The notes: generated by a model not told the origin, from the sequence alone. A DNA stretch of 64,000 nucleotides from Actinoallomurus bryophytorum (GCF_006716425.1 NZ_VFOZ01000001.1:5580001-5644000); one strand, 5' to 3'. Shown: positions 38,344 through 47,268, counted from the stretch's first letter. A program made the numbers and translations.

Positions 38344-39329
38344 TCTGGCTCACCTGGCGTCAGCATCGTGCGCAGGCATTCGTCGGCGCTGTTCTGGTCG
38401 CACTCACCGCCGTGGTCTTCCTGTCGTACGGCCAGTCGATGCGTGGCGCCTACACCCAGGATGGCATCGGGGGATGCCTGGCCCACGGCACCGGCGGCGA
38501 CCACTGCCAGTCCGTGTTGACCGTGTTCATGGGCCGGTTCAACGGCGTTACCAACCATCTTCTGACCTGGTTCAGTCCGCTGCCCGGCCTCATCGGCGCG
38601 ATAGTCGGCGCGAGCCTGCTCGGCCGCGAATACGAGCAGGGGACCTGGCGGCTGGCCTGGACCCAGGCCGTGCCACGGACCCGGTGGCTGACCGCCAAGC
38701 TCTCGCTGGTCGGCTTCGGGATCCTGGTGACCACCATGGCCCTCAGCGCGATCTTCGCCTGGTTCCGGAGTCCGATGGACCAGGTGTCCGGCAGGTTCGC
38801 ACCCGGCGCCTTCGACCTCGAAGGGCTCTCACTCACCGGCTACACGCTCTTCGCCTTCGCCCTGGGTGTCCTGGCCGGGTTGCTGCTCCGCAGGACCGTA
38901 CCGGCCATCGTGTCGGCCTTCGCCGCCTTCCTCGCCGTACGTCTTCCGGCGGAGTACTGGCTACGGCAGCGGTACCAGAGCCCCGCGATCCGCCTCCTCG
39001 ACCCGGCGGGTGACCACACCATGGGACCGGGTTCCATACCCACCTCGTCCGGCCCGCGGAGCTGGGTACTCAGCCAGGACCTGGTCGACAGGACCGGCCA
39101 CGCGATCTCCTCCGCGCAGCAGGAAGAGATCGCCCGGAAGCTCGGCACCTTCTCGAACCCGGCCGCGAGCGACGCCTATCTCCGTGGGCTCGGGCTGCGT
39201 CTCAGAGTCGTCTACCAGCCCGCCGGCCGGTTCTGGCACTTCCAGATCATCGAAGCCTCACTGTTCGTCGGTCTCGCCGCCGCCCTCCTCGCCATCGCGA
39301 TCTGGCGCCTGCACCGCCGCGGCGACTGA
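38340..39329 (+). CDS. ABC transporter permease (ABC-2 type)
   Basis: 329 residues from GTG 38340. About six transmembrane segments are evident: AFVGAVLVALTAVVFLSYG, PLPGLIGAIVGASLLG, LVGFGILVTTMALSAIFAW, LFAFALGVLAGLLL, VPAIVSAFAAFLAV, and SLFVGLAAALLAIAIW at the C-terminus. A large extracellular loop (about 215-300) separates the last two. The motif GREYEQGTWRLAWTQAVPRTRW is typical of ABC-2 permeases paired with YtrA regulators. Substrate unknown. Confidence 0.88.
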   Translation: MIWLTWRQHRAQAFVGAVLVALTAVVFLSYGQSMRGAYTQDGIGGCLAHGTGGDHCQSVLTVFMGRFNGVTNHLLTWFSPLPGLIGAIVGASLLGREYEQGTWRLAWTQAVPRTRWLTAKLSLVGFGILVTTMALSAIFAWFRSPMDQVSGRFAPGAFDLEGLSLTGYTLFAFALGVLAGLLLRRTVPAIVSAFAAFLAVRLPAEYWLRQRYQSPAIRLLDPAGDHTMGPGSIPTSSGPRSWVLSQDLVDRTGHAISSAQQEEIARKLGTFSNPAASDAYLRGLGLRLRVVYQPAGRFWHFQIIEASLFVGLAAALLAIAIWRLHRRGD

Positions 39330-39366
39330 CCTGTGGCGAGGTGACCGCCGCGAAATGACGCGCGCG

Positions 39367-39378
39367 GGTCCGCGGACC
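39367..39378 (+). terminator. Short palindrome after the ABC permease
   Basis: GGTCCGCGGACC is a perfect 12-bp palindrome 38 bp after the permease stop. It may act as a weak terminator. Confidence 0.35.
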
Positions 39379-39433
39379 GGCAAGTACTGCGTCCCGCGGA
39401 TCCGCTGCTCGCCGAACAGTGCCGCCCAGGTCT

Positions 39434-39461
39434 ATGACATGACATGTATGTCGTGTAATAT
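39434..39461 (+). promoter_or_regulatory. Promoter and operator of the MBL hydrolase-MarR operon
   Basis: -35-like ATGACA (39434-39439) and -10 TAATAT (39456-39461) are 16 bp apart. The inverted repeat GACAT-N7-ATGTC (39436-39452) lies between them. Transcription should start at about 39468, the ATG, predicting a leaderless mRNA. Confidence 0.6.
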
Positions 39462-39468
39462 AACTTCC

Positions 39469-40380
39469 ATGAGCGACGAGAAGAATGGCTCGACGAGCCC
39501 GATCAAGCAGGTGTCCGTGGTCAGCACGGGGACGGTGGTGATCCACCCGGAGCACGCGGCCCGCGATCGCAAGCCGATGTACTGGTGGCTGTTCACCTCC
39601 CGCCGGTGGACGGACCCGTTGCCGATCAACGTCTATGTGATCGAACGCGGCGATGGCCTGGTGCTGTTCGACGCCGGTCAGGACCGGGCGTCGGTCACCG
39701 ACGCCGACTACTTCCCCGGCGGCGTCGCCGGCGTGCTGTACGACCGGCTGGCACGCTTCGACGTCGGCCCCGCCGACACCCTCACCGCACAGCTGGCCGC
39801 CATCGGCTACGACATCGCGGACGTGCACACGGTCGTGCTCTCGCACCTGCACCAGGACCACATCGGCGGGCTGCGCGAGCTGACCGGCGCCGAGATCGTG
39901 GTCGGCGAGCAGGAATGGCGGACGCTCGATGGCTCCCTGCCGGAGATGCGGGGACTCCTGCGGTCCCACATCGACCTGCCCGGGGTGCGCTGGAAGCGCG
40001 TCGAGTTCGGTGCCGTCGACGGTGACGGGCTCACGCCCTTCACGGCCGGCCACGACCTGTTCGGCGACGGCAGCCTCGTGCTGCTCCCCACTCCCGGCCA
40101 CACTCCCGGCTCGATGTCCCTGCTCGTCCGGAGCCCCGCGCATCCGCCGCTGCTCATGGTCGGCGACCTGACCTACGACGTCCACCTGCTCGAGGAGGGA
40201 CATCTTCCGGGAGTCGGGGAGCGGCGGTCGCTGGACGCCACCACCAAGGCGATCAACGAGCTGCGGGACAATAACCCGGGGCTGGTGATCCTGCCGGCCC
40301 ACGATCCGGGAGCGGCCGCACGGCTGGCGCCCGTGACCAGCGCCCTTGCCGAGAGACGGGACCTCCGTGAGAACCGCTGA
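39469..40380 (+). CDS. MBL-fold hydrolase, N-acyl homoserine lactonase-like
   Basis: 303 residues from ATG 39469; the open frame extends far upstream but is out of place with the permease gene. The zinc motif is SHLHQDHIGG with further ligands in PTPGHTPGSMSLL, VGDLTYD and ILPAHDPG. The organisation is that of AiiA-type AHL lactonases and related lactone hydrolases, which open signal or metabolite lactones. Specific substrate unknown. It is co-transcribed with the MarR gene downstream (14-bp overlap), and a promoter/operator lies immediately before it. Confidence 0.87.
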   Translation: MSDEKNGSTSPIKQVSVVSTGTVVIHPEHAARDRKPMYWWLFTSRRWTDPLPINVYVIERGDGLVLFDAGQDRASVTDADYFPGGVAGVLYDRLARFDVGPADTLTAQLAAIGYDIADVHTVVLSHLHQDHIGGLRELTGAEIVVGEQEWRTLDGSLPEMRGLLRSHIDLPGVRWKRVEFGAVDGDGLTPFTAGHDLFGDGSLVLLPTPGHTPGSMSLLVRSPAHPPLLMVGDLTYDVHLLEEGHLPGVGERRSLDATTKAINELRDNNPGLVILPAHDPGAAARLAPVTSALAERRDLRENR

Positions 40381-40840
40381 AGAACTCCGCTTTCTGATCC
40401 TGGCCGCCCAGCGGGAGGGCAACCGGCTGCTCGGCCAGGCCCTCAAGCCCCTGGGGCTCACCTCCTCCCAGGCCGAGGTGCTCCGAATCCTCGAGGAGCA
40501 CCAGCCGCTCACCCTCACCGGGCTCGGCGAGCTGCTCATCTGCGAGAGCGGCAACAATCCCAGCCGCCTGGTCGACCGGCTCACCGCGGGCGGCCTGGTC
40601 GACCGCCAGGTGTCGGCACTGGACCGCCGCCACATCGAGCTCTCCCTCACCGAGGAGGGCGGGCGCCTCGCCCGGCGGGTCGCCGGTATCGAAGAGGACC
40701 TATACCGGTCCATCGACGACGCCGCCGGAGGCCACGACCTCCAGCAGGTCACCGGCTTTCTCCGGACGTTCGTCGCCGGGCTGCCGGCCGGTCAGGCCCT
40801 CGCTCGCCGGATCGCCATCTCAGAGGAGCCCCGCTCCTGA
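40367..40840 (+). CDS. MarR family transcriptional regulator
   Basis: 157 residues from GTG 40367; overlaps the MBL hydrolase by 14 bp, so the two form an operon. The winged helix is LTLTGLGELLICESGNNPSRLVDRLTAGGLVDRQVSALDRRHIELSLTEEG. It probably represses the operon through the inverted repeat at 39436-39452, with the lactone substrate or product as a possible ligand (inference). Confidence 0.9.
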   Translation: MRTAEELRFLILAAQREGNRLLGQALKPLGLTSSQAEVLRILEEHQPLTLTGLGELLICESGNNPSRLVDRLTAGGLVDRQVSALDRRHIELSLTEEGGRLARRVAGIEEDLYRSIDDAAGGHDLQQVTGFLRTFVAGLPAGQALARRIAISEEPRS

Positions 40841-40862
40841 CGGTATGGAAAGTCCGGCACCC

Positions 40863-40892
40863 TTGTTTTGTATTTAGCTACTGTGCTAAATA
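40863..40892 (+). promoter_or_regulatory. Promoter and operator of the ArsR-DUF2071 operon
   Basis: -35 TTGTTT (40863-40868), 17-bp spacer, -10 CTAAAT (40886-40891). Perfect arms TATTTAGC (40871-40878) and GCTAAATA (40885-40892) with a 6-base centre cover the promoter. The start site would be at about 40898, one base before the ArsR ATG, again predicting a leaderless transcript. Confidence 0.75.
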
Positions 40893-40898
40893 GTAATC

Positions 40899-41237
40899 AT
40901 GGAAGAGATCGGTACGGCGGACGAGGCGAGCGTCTTCCGGGCGCTGGCGGACTCGACGCGCCGGCAGATCCTCACCGAGCTGCGCTCGGGGGAGCTGGCC
41001 GCCGGGGAGATCGCCGCGCGGTTTCCGCTCAGCGGCCCGTCGGTGTCGAGGCATCTCGGTGTGCTCAAGGGGGCCGGGCTCATCCGCGAGCGGCGTGAGG
41101 CCAACCGGATCTTCTACTCGCTGGTGGAGGAGCGGCTGGCGTTGTGCGTCGGCAGGTTCCTGAGCGCGGTCTGTCCCGAGGAGGTCGTCTCACGGCGGCT
41201 TCGGCAGCGGGCCGTCGAGAGGGGAGATCCGGGATGA
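40899..41237 (+). CDS. ArsR family transcriptional regulator
   Basis: 112 residues. The winged helix is FRALADSTRRQILTELRSGE, AAGEIAARFPLSGPSVSRHLGVLKGAGLIRERREANRIFYSL. There is no clear metal-binding cysteine cluster; the single conserved cysteines (LCVG, AVCP) are late in the protein, so it is probably not a classical metal sensor. It overlaps the DUF2071 gene by 4 bp. The AT-rich palindrome over its promoter fits autorepression. Confidence 0.9.
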   Translation: MEEIGTADEASVFRALADSTRRQILTELRSGELAAGEIAARFPLSGPSVSRHLGVLKGAGLIRERREANRIFYSLVEERLALCVGRFLSAVCPEEVVSRRLRQRAVERGDPG

Positions 41238-42001
41238 GGGGACCACGGCTGGCGAGCGTCGTCGAACGACGGCTTCTGGTGAACTACCGCGTCGACCCCG
41301 GGATCGCCGCGGGGCTGCTGCCCGCTCCGCTGCGCCCGCAGGAGATCAACGGCTGGGCGGTCGCGGGTATCTGCCTGATCCGCCTGGGCCAGGTACGGCC
41401 CGCGTGGATGCCCGGTGCCTCGGGCGTGCGCAGTGAGAACGCCGCGCACCGGATCGCCGTCGAGTGGGACGGGCCGATGGGCAGGCGCACCGGCGTCTAC
41501 ATCCCGCGCCGGGACAGCGACTCACTGGTCGGCGTCGCGGCCGGCGGCCGGGTGTTCCCCGGCAGGCTGCGGCGGGCGGTCTTCGACGTACGCGAGACGG
41601 CCGAGGACTTCGACGTCTCCCTCGCCGCTCGCGACGGCACGACGCGTGTGAGCGTGGCCGCCCGGCTCGCCGGGCGGCTCACCGGGAGTGCCCTGTTCGC
41701 CGGATTGGACGAGGCGTCGCGGTTCTTCAGGGACGGGTCGGTGGGATTTTCGCCGGGACGGAACGGCGTGAAGCTGGACGGGGTTGCGCTTCACGCCGGT
41801 TCGTGGCGCGTTGAGCCTTTGGAGATCCGTCGCGTCACGTCGTCCTTTTTCGACGACCCGGAGCGTTTCCCGCGGGGCAGCGCCACACTCGACTGCGCTC
41901 TGCTGATGCGCGACCTGCCGGTGACGTGGCAACCCGTGGCGCCGGCGAAGGTGGACGTCTTGCCGGCGAGGTCGCGCGGAGAAAAGCGGCGGACTTCATA
42001 G
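41234..42001 (+). CDS. DUF2071 family protein (acetoacetate decarboxylase-like fold)
   Basis: 255 residues from ATG 41234, overlapping the ArsR stop (ATGA). The sequence ERRLLVNYRVDPGIAAGLLPAPLRPQEINGWAVAGICLIRL and VYIPRRDSDSL matches DUF2071 proteins, which share the acetoacetate decarboxylase-like beta fold. Function is unknown. Coupling with ArsR suggests a stress- or ligand-induced role. An internal region (VFDVRETAEDFDVSLAARDG) fits the central beta sheet. Confidence 0.82.
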   Translation: MRGPRLASVVERRLLVNYRVDPGIAAGLLPAPLRPQEINGWAVAGICLIRLGQVRPAWMPGASGVRSENAAHRIAVEWDGPMGRRTGVYIPRRDSDSLVGVAAGGRVFPGRLRRAVFDVRETAEDFDVSLAARDGTTRVSVAARLAGRLTGSALFAGLDEASRFFRDGSVGFSPGRNGVKLDGVALHAGSWRVEPLEIRRVTSSFFDDPERFPRGSATLDCALLMRDLPVTWQPVAPAKVDVLPARSRGEKRRTS

Positions 42002-42058
42002 ACGCTGATCCCGAACGCCAGTACCTTGGGCTTTCCGATTCGTGAGAAAGGCTTAGCA

Positions 42059-42421
42059 TTGGCTCTACGCGATAAGCTTCGCAAGAATGCGGCTCATCAT
42101 CTTCAGCCCGGAGAGACCATCCAGTCGGTCTTCTGCGCCCAGACGACCAGCCAGTACTTCGCGTTGATCTCCTACTGGATCATCATTCTGTCGAATGCCT
42201 ACCGGGTCGTCGTCGTGACGGACCGGCGCATCCTGGTGTGCAAGTCGGGGCGGCTCAGCATGACCCCGGTGAAAGAGATCCTCAGGGAGCTCCCGCGCGG
42301 CACCCGTATCGGCCAGCCGAGCGGCCTGTGGTGGCGCTGTGAAACGCTTGGTGAGCGTCTCTACATCAACAAGCGATTCCACAAAGACGTCAATGCCGCT
42401 GACGCAGTCGTAGCCCACTGA
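42059..42421 (+). CDS. Small PH-domain-like (bPH) membrane-associated protein
   Basis: About 120 residues from TTG 42059, chosen because a GAGAAAGG ribosome binding site precedes it; TTG 42026 is an alternative. Sequence features: LQPGETIQSVFCAQ, a hydrophobic helix (YFALISYWIIILSNAY), then RVVVVTDRRILVCKSGRLSM, a strand pattern typical of bacterial PH-like domains that follow a short membrane segment. Function unknown. It stands alone between the DUF2071 gene and the convergent photolyase. Confidence 0.65.
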   Translation: MALRDKLRKNAAHHLQPGETIQSVFCAQTTSQYFALISYWIIILSNAYRVVVVTDRRILVCKSGRLSMTPVKEILRELPRGTRIGQPSGLWWRCETLGERLYINKRFHKDVNAADAVVAH

Positions 42422-42487
42422 AATACCTGCGGATAATCGCGCCGCCGCCGGGACGGCGGGCCGGGGAGCCGATAGCGGACATGCGTC

Positions 42488-43996
42488 TCAGTACCGCTCC
42501 CGATGCCTTTCCTGCTCGACGACGGCGGCGCGATCCCGTAGCCGGCGCAGGCCGCTCAGCGGCCGCGCCATCCGGCGGTTGCCCTTCAGCCGGGAGTCAT
42601 TGCGGTCCAGCCAGGCCCAGTATCCAGCGGTGAACGGACAGGCGTCCGGCCCGACCCGGGTCGCCGGGTCGTACCGGCAGTCCCCGCAGTAGTCGCTCAT
42701 GGCGTTGATGTACGCGCCGCCGGCCGCGTACGGCTTGGTCGCCGTGATCCCCCCGTCCGCGTACTGGCTCATGCCGATGACGTTCGCCGGCATGACCCAG
42801 GGGAAGCCGTCGACGAAGGCGGTCGCGAACCAGTCGGTCAGGGCGCGTGGCGCGTAGCCGCGTTGCAGGGCGTGGTTTCCCAGCACCATCAGCCGCTGGA
42901 TGTGGTGGGCGTAGCCCCGCTCACGTACGCCCTCGAGCGCGACATGCAGGCACCGGGCCGCCACGTCCGTCGTATCCAGCCGCCGCCACCAGGACGGAAG
43001 TGCCGTGGTGGCGTCCAGCGCGTTGCGGTCCAGGTAGTCCGGGCCGAGATGCCAGTACAGATGCCAGATCCACTCCCGCCAGCCCAGGATCTGCCGGATG
43101 AGGCCCTCCACGCTGTTCAGCGGCGCGTCGCCCTGGCACCGCTCGACCTGCCGGACCACGTCCAGCGGTGCGAGCAGCCCGAGGTTGAGCGGCACCGACA
43201 GCAGGGCGTGCGCCATCGCCCAGTCGCCCGCCAGCATCGCGTCCTGGTGGGTGCCGAACGCGGGCAGCCGCGCCGTGACGAACCTTCGGAGTGCCCGGTG
43301 CGCCTCGGCATGGGTGACCGGGAAGAGGCGCGGGCCGTCGTCGCCGACCGTGTCGATGCCGCCCTCGTCGTGCAGCCGGTCCAGGTCGCGCCGCACCCCG
43401 TGGTCGATCTCGTCCTCGCGCGGGTGGTACGCGCCGGGTACACCGAGCGTCGCCTGGCGCGGAGGCCGCTCGCGGTTGGCGCGGTCGAGGTTCCAGGTCC
43501 CGCCGACCGGTGTGCCGTCGGCCTCCAGCAGCACGCCGAACCGGCGCCGCTGGTCGCGGTAGAAGTCCTCCATCAGCAGGCGTTTGCGGCCCTCCGCCCA
43601 GTCCGCGAAGTCGGGCCTGGGCAGGATGAAGCCCGGTGTGGGCAGCTCCGTCTCGGCGACGCCCTCCCGTACGAGCTCGGCGACCAGGTGCGCGGCCGCG
43701 TGTGACCCGGGCTCGTGGACGACGACCGGACGGCCGAACCGCGCCAGGCCCTCGCGGTACGTACGGGCACGGATCACCGTGGCGCGGTCCCCGAGCTCCT
43801 CGGCGAGATGACGCATCGCCGAGAGCACGAGGTGCAGCTTCTGGCGGTGGTACGGCCGCCGGCCCAGAGCGGCGGCCGACTCGATCAGCAGCACCTCGCG
43901 GTCCCGGTTCTGCGGAGTCGCGTGAAAGTGGCGGCCGAGCTGGTCCCCGAACAGCCAGAGTGGCGTCGTTGCTCCCATGACCTTGAGTCTTGCCAC
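42488..43996 (-). CDS. Iron-sulfur photolyase/cryptochrome (FeS-BCP, PhrB-like (6-4) photolyase family)
   Basis: 502 residues. The N-terminal Rossmann domain begins LWLFGDQLGRHF and the FAD-binding helical domain follows. Four cysteines at 349, 437, 440 and 453 (AARCLHV, YCGDC, DACPF) match the spacing of the [4Fe-4S] ligands in Agrobacterium PhrB, placing the protein in the iron-sulfur bacterial cryptochrome/photolyase group. These repair (6-4) photoproducts using blue light. ATG 43978 is an alternative start to GTG 43996. It is divergent from no regulator and appears monocistronic. Confidence 0.88.
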   Translation of the reverse strand: MARLKVMGATTPLWLFGDQLGRHFHATPQNRDREVLLIESAAALGRRPYHRQKLHLVLSAMRHLAEELGDRATVIRARTYREGLARFGRPVVVHEPGSHAAAHLVAELVREGVAETELPTPGFILPRPDFADWAEGRKRLLMEDFYRDQRRRFGVLLEADGTPVGGTWNLDRANRERPPRQATLGVPGAYHPREDEIDHGVRRDLDRLHDEGGIDTVGDDGPRLFPVTHAEAHRALRRFVTARLPAFGTHQDAMLAGDWAMAHALLSVPLNLGLLAPLDVVRQVERCQGDAPLNSVEGLIRQILGWREWIWHLYWHLGPDYLDRNALDATTALPSWWRRLDTTDVAARCLHVALEGVRERGYAHHIQRLMVLGNHALQRGYAPRALTDWFATAFVDGFPWVMPANVIGMSQYADGGITATKPYAAGGAYINAMSDYCGDCRYDPATRVGPDACPFTAGYWAWLDRNDSRLKGNRRMARPLSGLRRLRDRAAVVEQERHRERY

Positions 43997-44044
43997 TGGG
44001 AGGCGGCCGGACGCCTCCCACGGGCCGGCGACCGCCGGGGGCCG

Positions 44045-44416
44045 TCAGTCCCGGGTGTCGTACGCCGTGCGGGAGCCCTGGATCTCCCCAAGATGATCCT
44101 CGGCCCAGTTGACGAGCGCGCCGACGGACTCGAGCAGGGTGCGGCCCATCGGGGTGAGGGCGTACTCCACGCGCGGGGGAACCACCGGGTACACGGTCCG
44201 GGACACGATGCCGTCGCGTTCGAGCCCGCGCAGGGTGACCGTCAGCATGCGCTGGCTGATTCCGTCGATGCCGCGCTTCAGCTCGGTGAACCGCAGGGTG
44301 CGCTCACCGAGCTGAGAGATCACATACATCGACCACTTGTCCCCGATGCGGATGAGGACCTCGCGGGCCCGGCACGCGGCCGGGTGACCGTTCTGCGAAA
44401 CGGCAGGCGAGCCCAT
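44045..44416 (-). CDS. HxlR family transcriptional regulator
   Basis: 123 residues from ATG 44416 with AGGAG upstream; an open frame runs to 44500. Winged helix: CRAREVLIRIGDKWSMYVISQLG, LRFTELKRGIDGISQRMLTVTLRGLERDGIV, PPRVEYALTPMGRTL. The conserved cysteine near residue 14 (AACRARE) is where HxlR proteins sense reactive species. It diverges from the YceI gene with an inverted repeat between them. Confidence 0.9.
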   Translation of the reverse strand: MGSPAVSQNGHPAACRAREVLIRIGDKWSMYVISQLGERTLRFTELKRGIDGISQRMLTVTLRGLERDGIVSRTVYPVVPPRVEYALTPMGRTLLESVGALVNWAEDHLGEIQGSRTAYDTRD

Positions 44417-44490
44417 GGTTATCTCCTGGTGCCTGAGGCAGAAAAACATGCCTTCTTGTGCGGTCTGAGTGAGTCGTCCCAGGATAAAGG

Positions 44491-44509
44491 TGGTTCCCAT
44501 CTGGAACCA
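44491..44509. promoter_or_regulatory. HxlR operator candidate
   Basis: Perfect 7-base arms TGGTTCC (44491-44497) and GGAACCA (44503-44509) with a 5-base centre lie between the divergent HxlR and YceI genes. This is a typical dimeric operator size. Confidence 0.6.
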
Positions 44510-44552
44510 GCAACATCAAGAGGAATCAGCTTACTTTTCGGAATCAGGAGAC

Positions 44553-45125
44553 ATGATGACCGCCGAGCTTGTCGAGATCCCCGGGTACGTCGCGGGCACC
44601 TGGACCGTCGACCCGGTCCACTCCGATGTGGGTTTCGTCGTCCGGCACGCGATGGTCAGCAAGGTGCGCGGGCACTTCACGAAGTTCGAGGGCCGCATCG
44701 TGACCGCGGACGACCCGCTGAGGTCGACCGTGACGGCGACGATCGACCTGGCCTCGATCGACACGAGCAACCAGCAGCGGGACGACCACATCCGCTCCGC
44801 GGACTTCTTCGAGGTCGAGAAGCACCCGACCATGACGTACCACTCCACCGGCATCCGCCGTGACGGCGGTGACCTCGTACTCGACGGCGAGCTCACCCTG
44901 AAGGGTGTGACCCGGCCCGTGCCGCTGACGCTGGAGATCGGCGGCTTCGGTCCGGACCCCGCCGCCGCCGAGGGCGGGGCCCGTGCCGGTTTCACCGCCA
45001 CCGGTCAGATCAACCGGAGCGACTTCGGCGTCACCTTCAACATGGACATCCCCGGCGGCGTCATGGTGTCGGAGAAGGTGCAGATCGTGCTGGAGATCGA
45101 GGCGATACTCGACACCGGCGCCTGA
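44553..45125 (+). CDS. YceI family protein
   Basis: 190 residues from ATG 44553 (TCAGGAG upstream; ATG 44556 is next). The lipocalin-like YceI domain covers most of the protein: WTVDPVHSDVGFVVRHAMVSKVRG, ATIDLASIDTSNQQRDDHIRSADFFEVEKHPTMTYHSTG, LTLKGVTRPVPLTLEIGG. Family members bind polyisoprenoids or fatty acids; in several bacteria they are induced by acid, base or oxidative stress. No signal peptide is present. Control by the divergent HxlR protein is likely. Confidence 0.9.
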   Translation: MMTAELVEIPGYVAGTWTVDPVHSDVGFVVRHAMVSKVRGHFTKFEGRIVTADDPLRSTVTATIDLASIDTSNQQRDDHIRSADFFEVEKHPTMTYHSTGIRRDGGDLVLDGELTLKGVTRPVPLTLEIGGFGPDPAAAEGGARAGFTATGQINRSDFGVTFNMDIPGGVMVSEKVQIVLEIEAILDTGA

Positions 45126-45131
45126 CCGGCG

Positions 45132-46577
45132 TCAGGCGGCGGGGGAGGCGGCCGGTACCTCTTCCTCCGCCGCCCGCGCCGCCGGCACGCGAGGCCGCCG
45201 CAGGACCGCGGCGGCGAGGACGAAGGCGATGAGCAGCAGACCGGTGCCGATCCCGAACGCCACGTGGAAACCGCCGGTCAGCGCGGAGGCGCGGTCGTGT
45301 CCCGTGGCGAGCAGAGCACGGGTGCGCGCGGCGGCGAACGTGGACAGGACCGCGACGCCGAGTGCGCCGCCGACCTGCTGGGACGTGTTGAACAGCCCCG
45401 ATACGAGGCCGGCGTCGGCGGCGCCGGCCCCGGACATGCCGAGCGCGGTGACCGCCGAGATCGCCAGGCCGAAGCCGCCTGCCAGGATCATCGTCGGCAG
45501 CAGGTCCACGACGTATCCGGCGTGGACGGGCAACCGCGTGAGCAGTCCGATGGCGGCGACCAGTAGCGCGATTCCGGCGAGCAGGACACGGCGCTCGCCG
45601 AACCGCCCGATCAGCCGCGCGGAGAAGCCGAGCGACACCACGCCGATCGTCACGGCCGCCGGGAGCATCGCCAGCCCGGTCTCCGCGGCGCCGTAACCGC
45701 GGACGTTCTGCAGGTACAGGGCGATGAGGATCTGGAACCCGAACATCGCGGACACCATCAGCACCTGGACCAGGTTGGCTCCCGTGACATTCCGCGATCG
45801 GAACGTCCGCAGCGGCAGCAGGGGTGCCGTCGCGGTGGCCTGCCGCATGATGAAACCGGCGAGCAGCACGATGGTGACCGCGGCGAGGCCGAGCGTGTGC
45901 GCGGACGTCCACCCGTAACGGCTCGTCTCGACGATCGTGTAGACGCCCAGCATCAACCCGCCGGTGACCAGCACGGCACCGAGGGCGTCGGCACCCACCC
46001 GGAGTCCGAGGCCCTGGTCGGGCGCCAGGACCCGTACCGCCAGGAGCGCGGCGGCCGCGCCGATGGGCAGGTTGATGAAGAAGATCCAGTGCCAGCTCAC
46101 GGCCTGGGTGAGGATCCCGCCCAGAACCGAGCCGATCGAGGCGCCTGCGGCGCCGACGAAGCTGAAGGCGCCGATCGCCCGGGCACGCTCCCGCGGCTCG
46201 GGGAAGTGCGTCACGATCATTCCGAGGCTCACCGCCGAGGCCATCGCCCCGCCGGCGCCCTGGACGAACCGCATGGCGATCAGCATGTCCTGCCCCGTGG
46301 AGACCCCGCAGAGCAGCGACGCCACGGTGAAGACCGCCAGGCCCGCGACGAACATCCGCTTGCGGCCGAGCAGGTCGCCGAGCCGTCCGGCCAGCAGGAG
46401 CAGACCACCGAAGGCGATCATGTAGGAGTTGACGATCCAGGTGAGGCTCGCGGGGGACAGGTCCAGGTCGCGCTGGATCGCCGGCAGGGCGACGGTCACG
46501 ATGCTGCCGTCAAGAATGATCATCAACATTCCGGCGCAAAGCACGACGAGCGCGGCGGAACGGGAGGGTGCGGGCAT
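45132..46577 (-). CDS. MFS drug transporter, EmrB/QacA (DHA2) type, 14 TM
   Basis: 481 residues with about 14 hydrophobic segments. The motif LGDLLGRKRMFVAGLAVF and the TM5-type motif GSVLGGILTQAVSWHWIFFINLPIG identify DHA2 antiporters, which export drugs or toxic metabolites by proton antiport. It lies 77 bp downstream of a MarR gene on the same strand, so the MarR repressor probably governs its expression. Exported compound unknown. Confidence 0.92.
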   Translation of the reverse strand: MPAPSRSAALVVLCAGMLMIILDGSIVTVALPAIQRDLDLSPASLTWIVNSYMIAFGGLLLLAGRLGDLLGRKRMFVAGLAVFTVASLLCGVSTGQDMLIAMRFVQGAGGAMASAVSLGMIVTHFPEPRERARAIGAFSFVGAAGASIGSVLGGILTQAVSWHWIFFINLPIGAAAALLAVRVLAPDQGLGLRVGADALGAVLVTGGLMLGVYTIVETSRYGWTSAHTLGLAAVTIVLLAGFIMRQATATAPLLPLRTFRSRNVTGANLVQVLMVSAMFGFQILIALYLQNVRGYGAAETGLAMLPAAVTIGVVSLGFSARLIGRFGERRVLLAGIALLVAAIGLLTRLPVHAGYVVDLLPTMILAGGFGLAISAVTALGMSGAGAADAGLVSGLFNTSQQVGGALGVAVLSTFAAARTRALLATGHDRASALTGGFHVAFGIGTGLLLIAFVLAAAVLRRPRVPAARAAEEEVPAASPAA

Positions 46578-46654
46578 GAGGGCGGCTCCTGTTCGCTGAG
46601 GCCAACAGGAATGACCGTAACAGATAGTCCGGAAGTAGACGATCCTTTATGGAT

Positions 46655-47143
46655 CTAAATCTTCTTCTGTCGCGGCCGCCGTACGGGATGCTCCGACTCG
46701 ACCGGTGTGGACAGGTGCCCTCCGACCAGTCCGGTCAGCGCGTTCACGAACACCTCGCGCTGGTCTTCCGGCAGCGCGGCCAGGACTTCGCGGTGCACCC
46801 GGTCGGCGACCGCCATCCCCTCGGCGACGGCCTGCTCGCCCGCCTTCGTCACCGCGATGATCCGCGCCCGGCGGTCCGTGCTCGACGGGCGGCGTTCGGC
46901 GAGCCCGGCCCTTTCCAGCTCGTCGACGGTCACCACCATCGTCGTCTTGTCCAGATCGGAGATCTTGGCCAGCTGGATCTGGGTCCGTTCGGCCTCCTGC
47001 GCGTGGAAGAGCACGCAGTACTCGCGGGGCGTGATGTCGGTCTCGGCGAAGGCCGCGGCCATCTGCGTCGCGAGCACGTGACTGGCCTGGGAGAACAGGA
47101 AGGACAGGTCGAGGACGGTACGCGTCGGTGCGCTGGCGGTCAT
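46655..47143 (-). CDS. MarR family transcriptional regulator
   Basis: 162 residues. Winged helix: TQIQLAKISDLDKTTMVVTVDELERAGLAERRPSSTDRRARIIAVTKAG. It precedes the MFS transporter on the same strand (77-bp gap), the standard MarR/efflux arrangement. Within its 3' end and the gap a small inverted repeat GATCC-N5-GATC lies near 46640-46654, but the operator upstream of the gene itself (47144-47200) is not clear; an inner palindrome GCTAGC sits near 47162. Confidence 0.9.
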   Translation of the reverse strand: MTASAPTRTVLDLSFLFSQASHVLATQMAAAFAETDITPREYCVLFHAQEAERTQIQLAKISDLDKTTMVVTVDELERAGLAERRPSSTDRRARIIAVTKAGEQAVAEGMAVADRVHREVLAALPEDQREVFVNALTGLVGGHLSTPVESEHPVRRPRQKKI

Positions 47144-47268
47144 GCCTCGATTCTACGTCCGCTAGCAGATTATCCGCCCATCGAACCAATTTTGGAATCG
47201 GAGCGCGGCGCGTGCGGTTGAGGTGTTCGCGTCACGGGGACGCCAGCACACGGAGCGGGGATGCCGAG

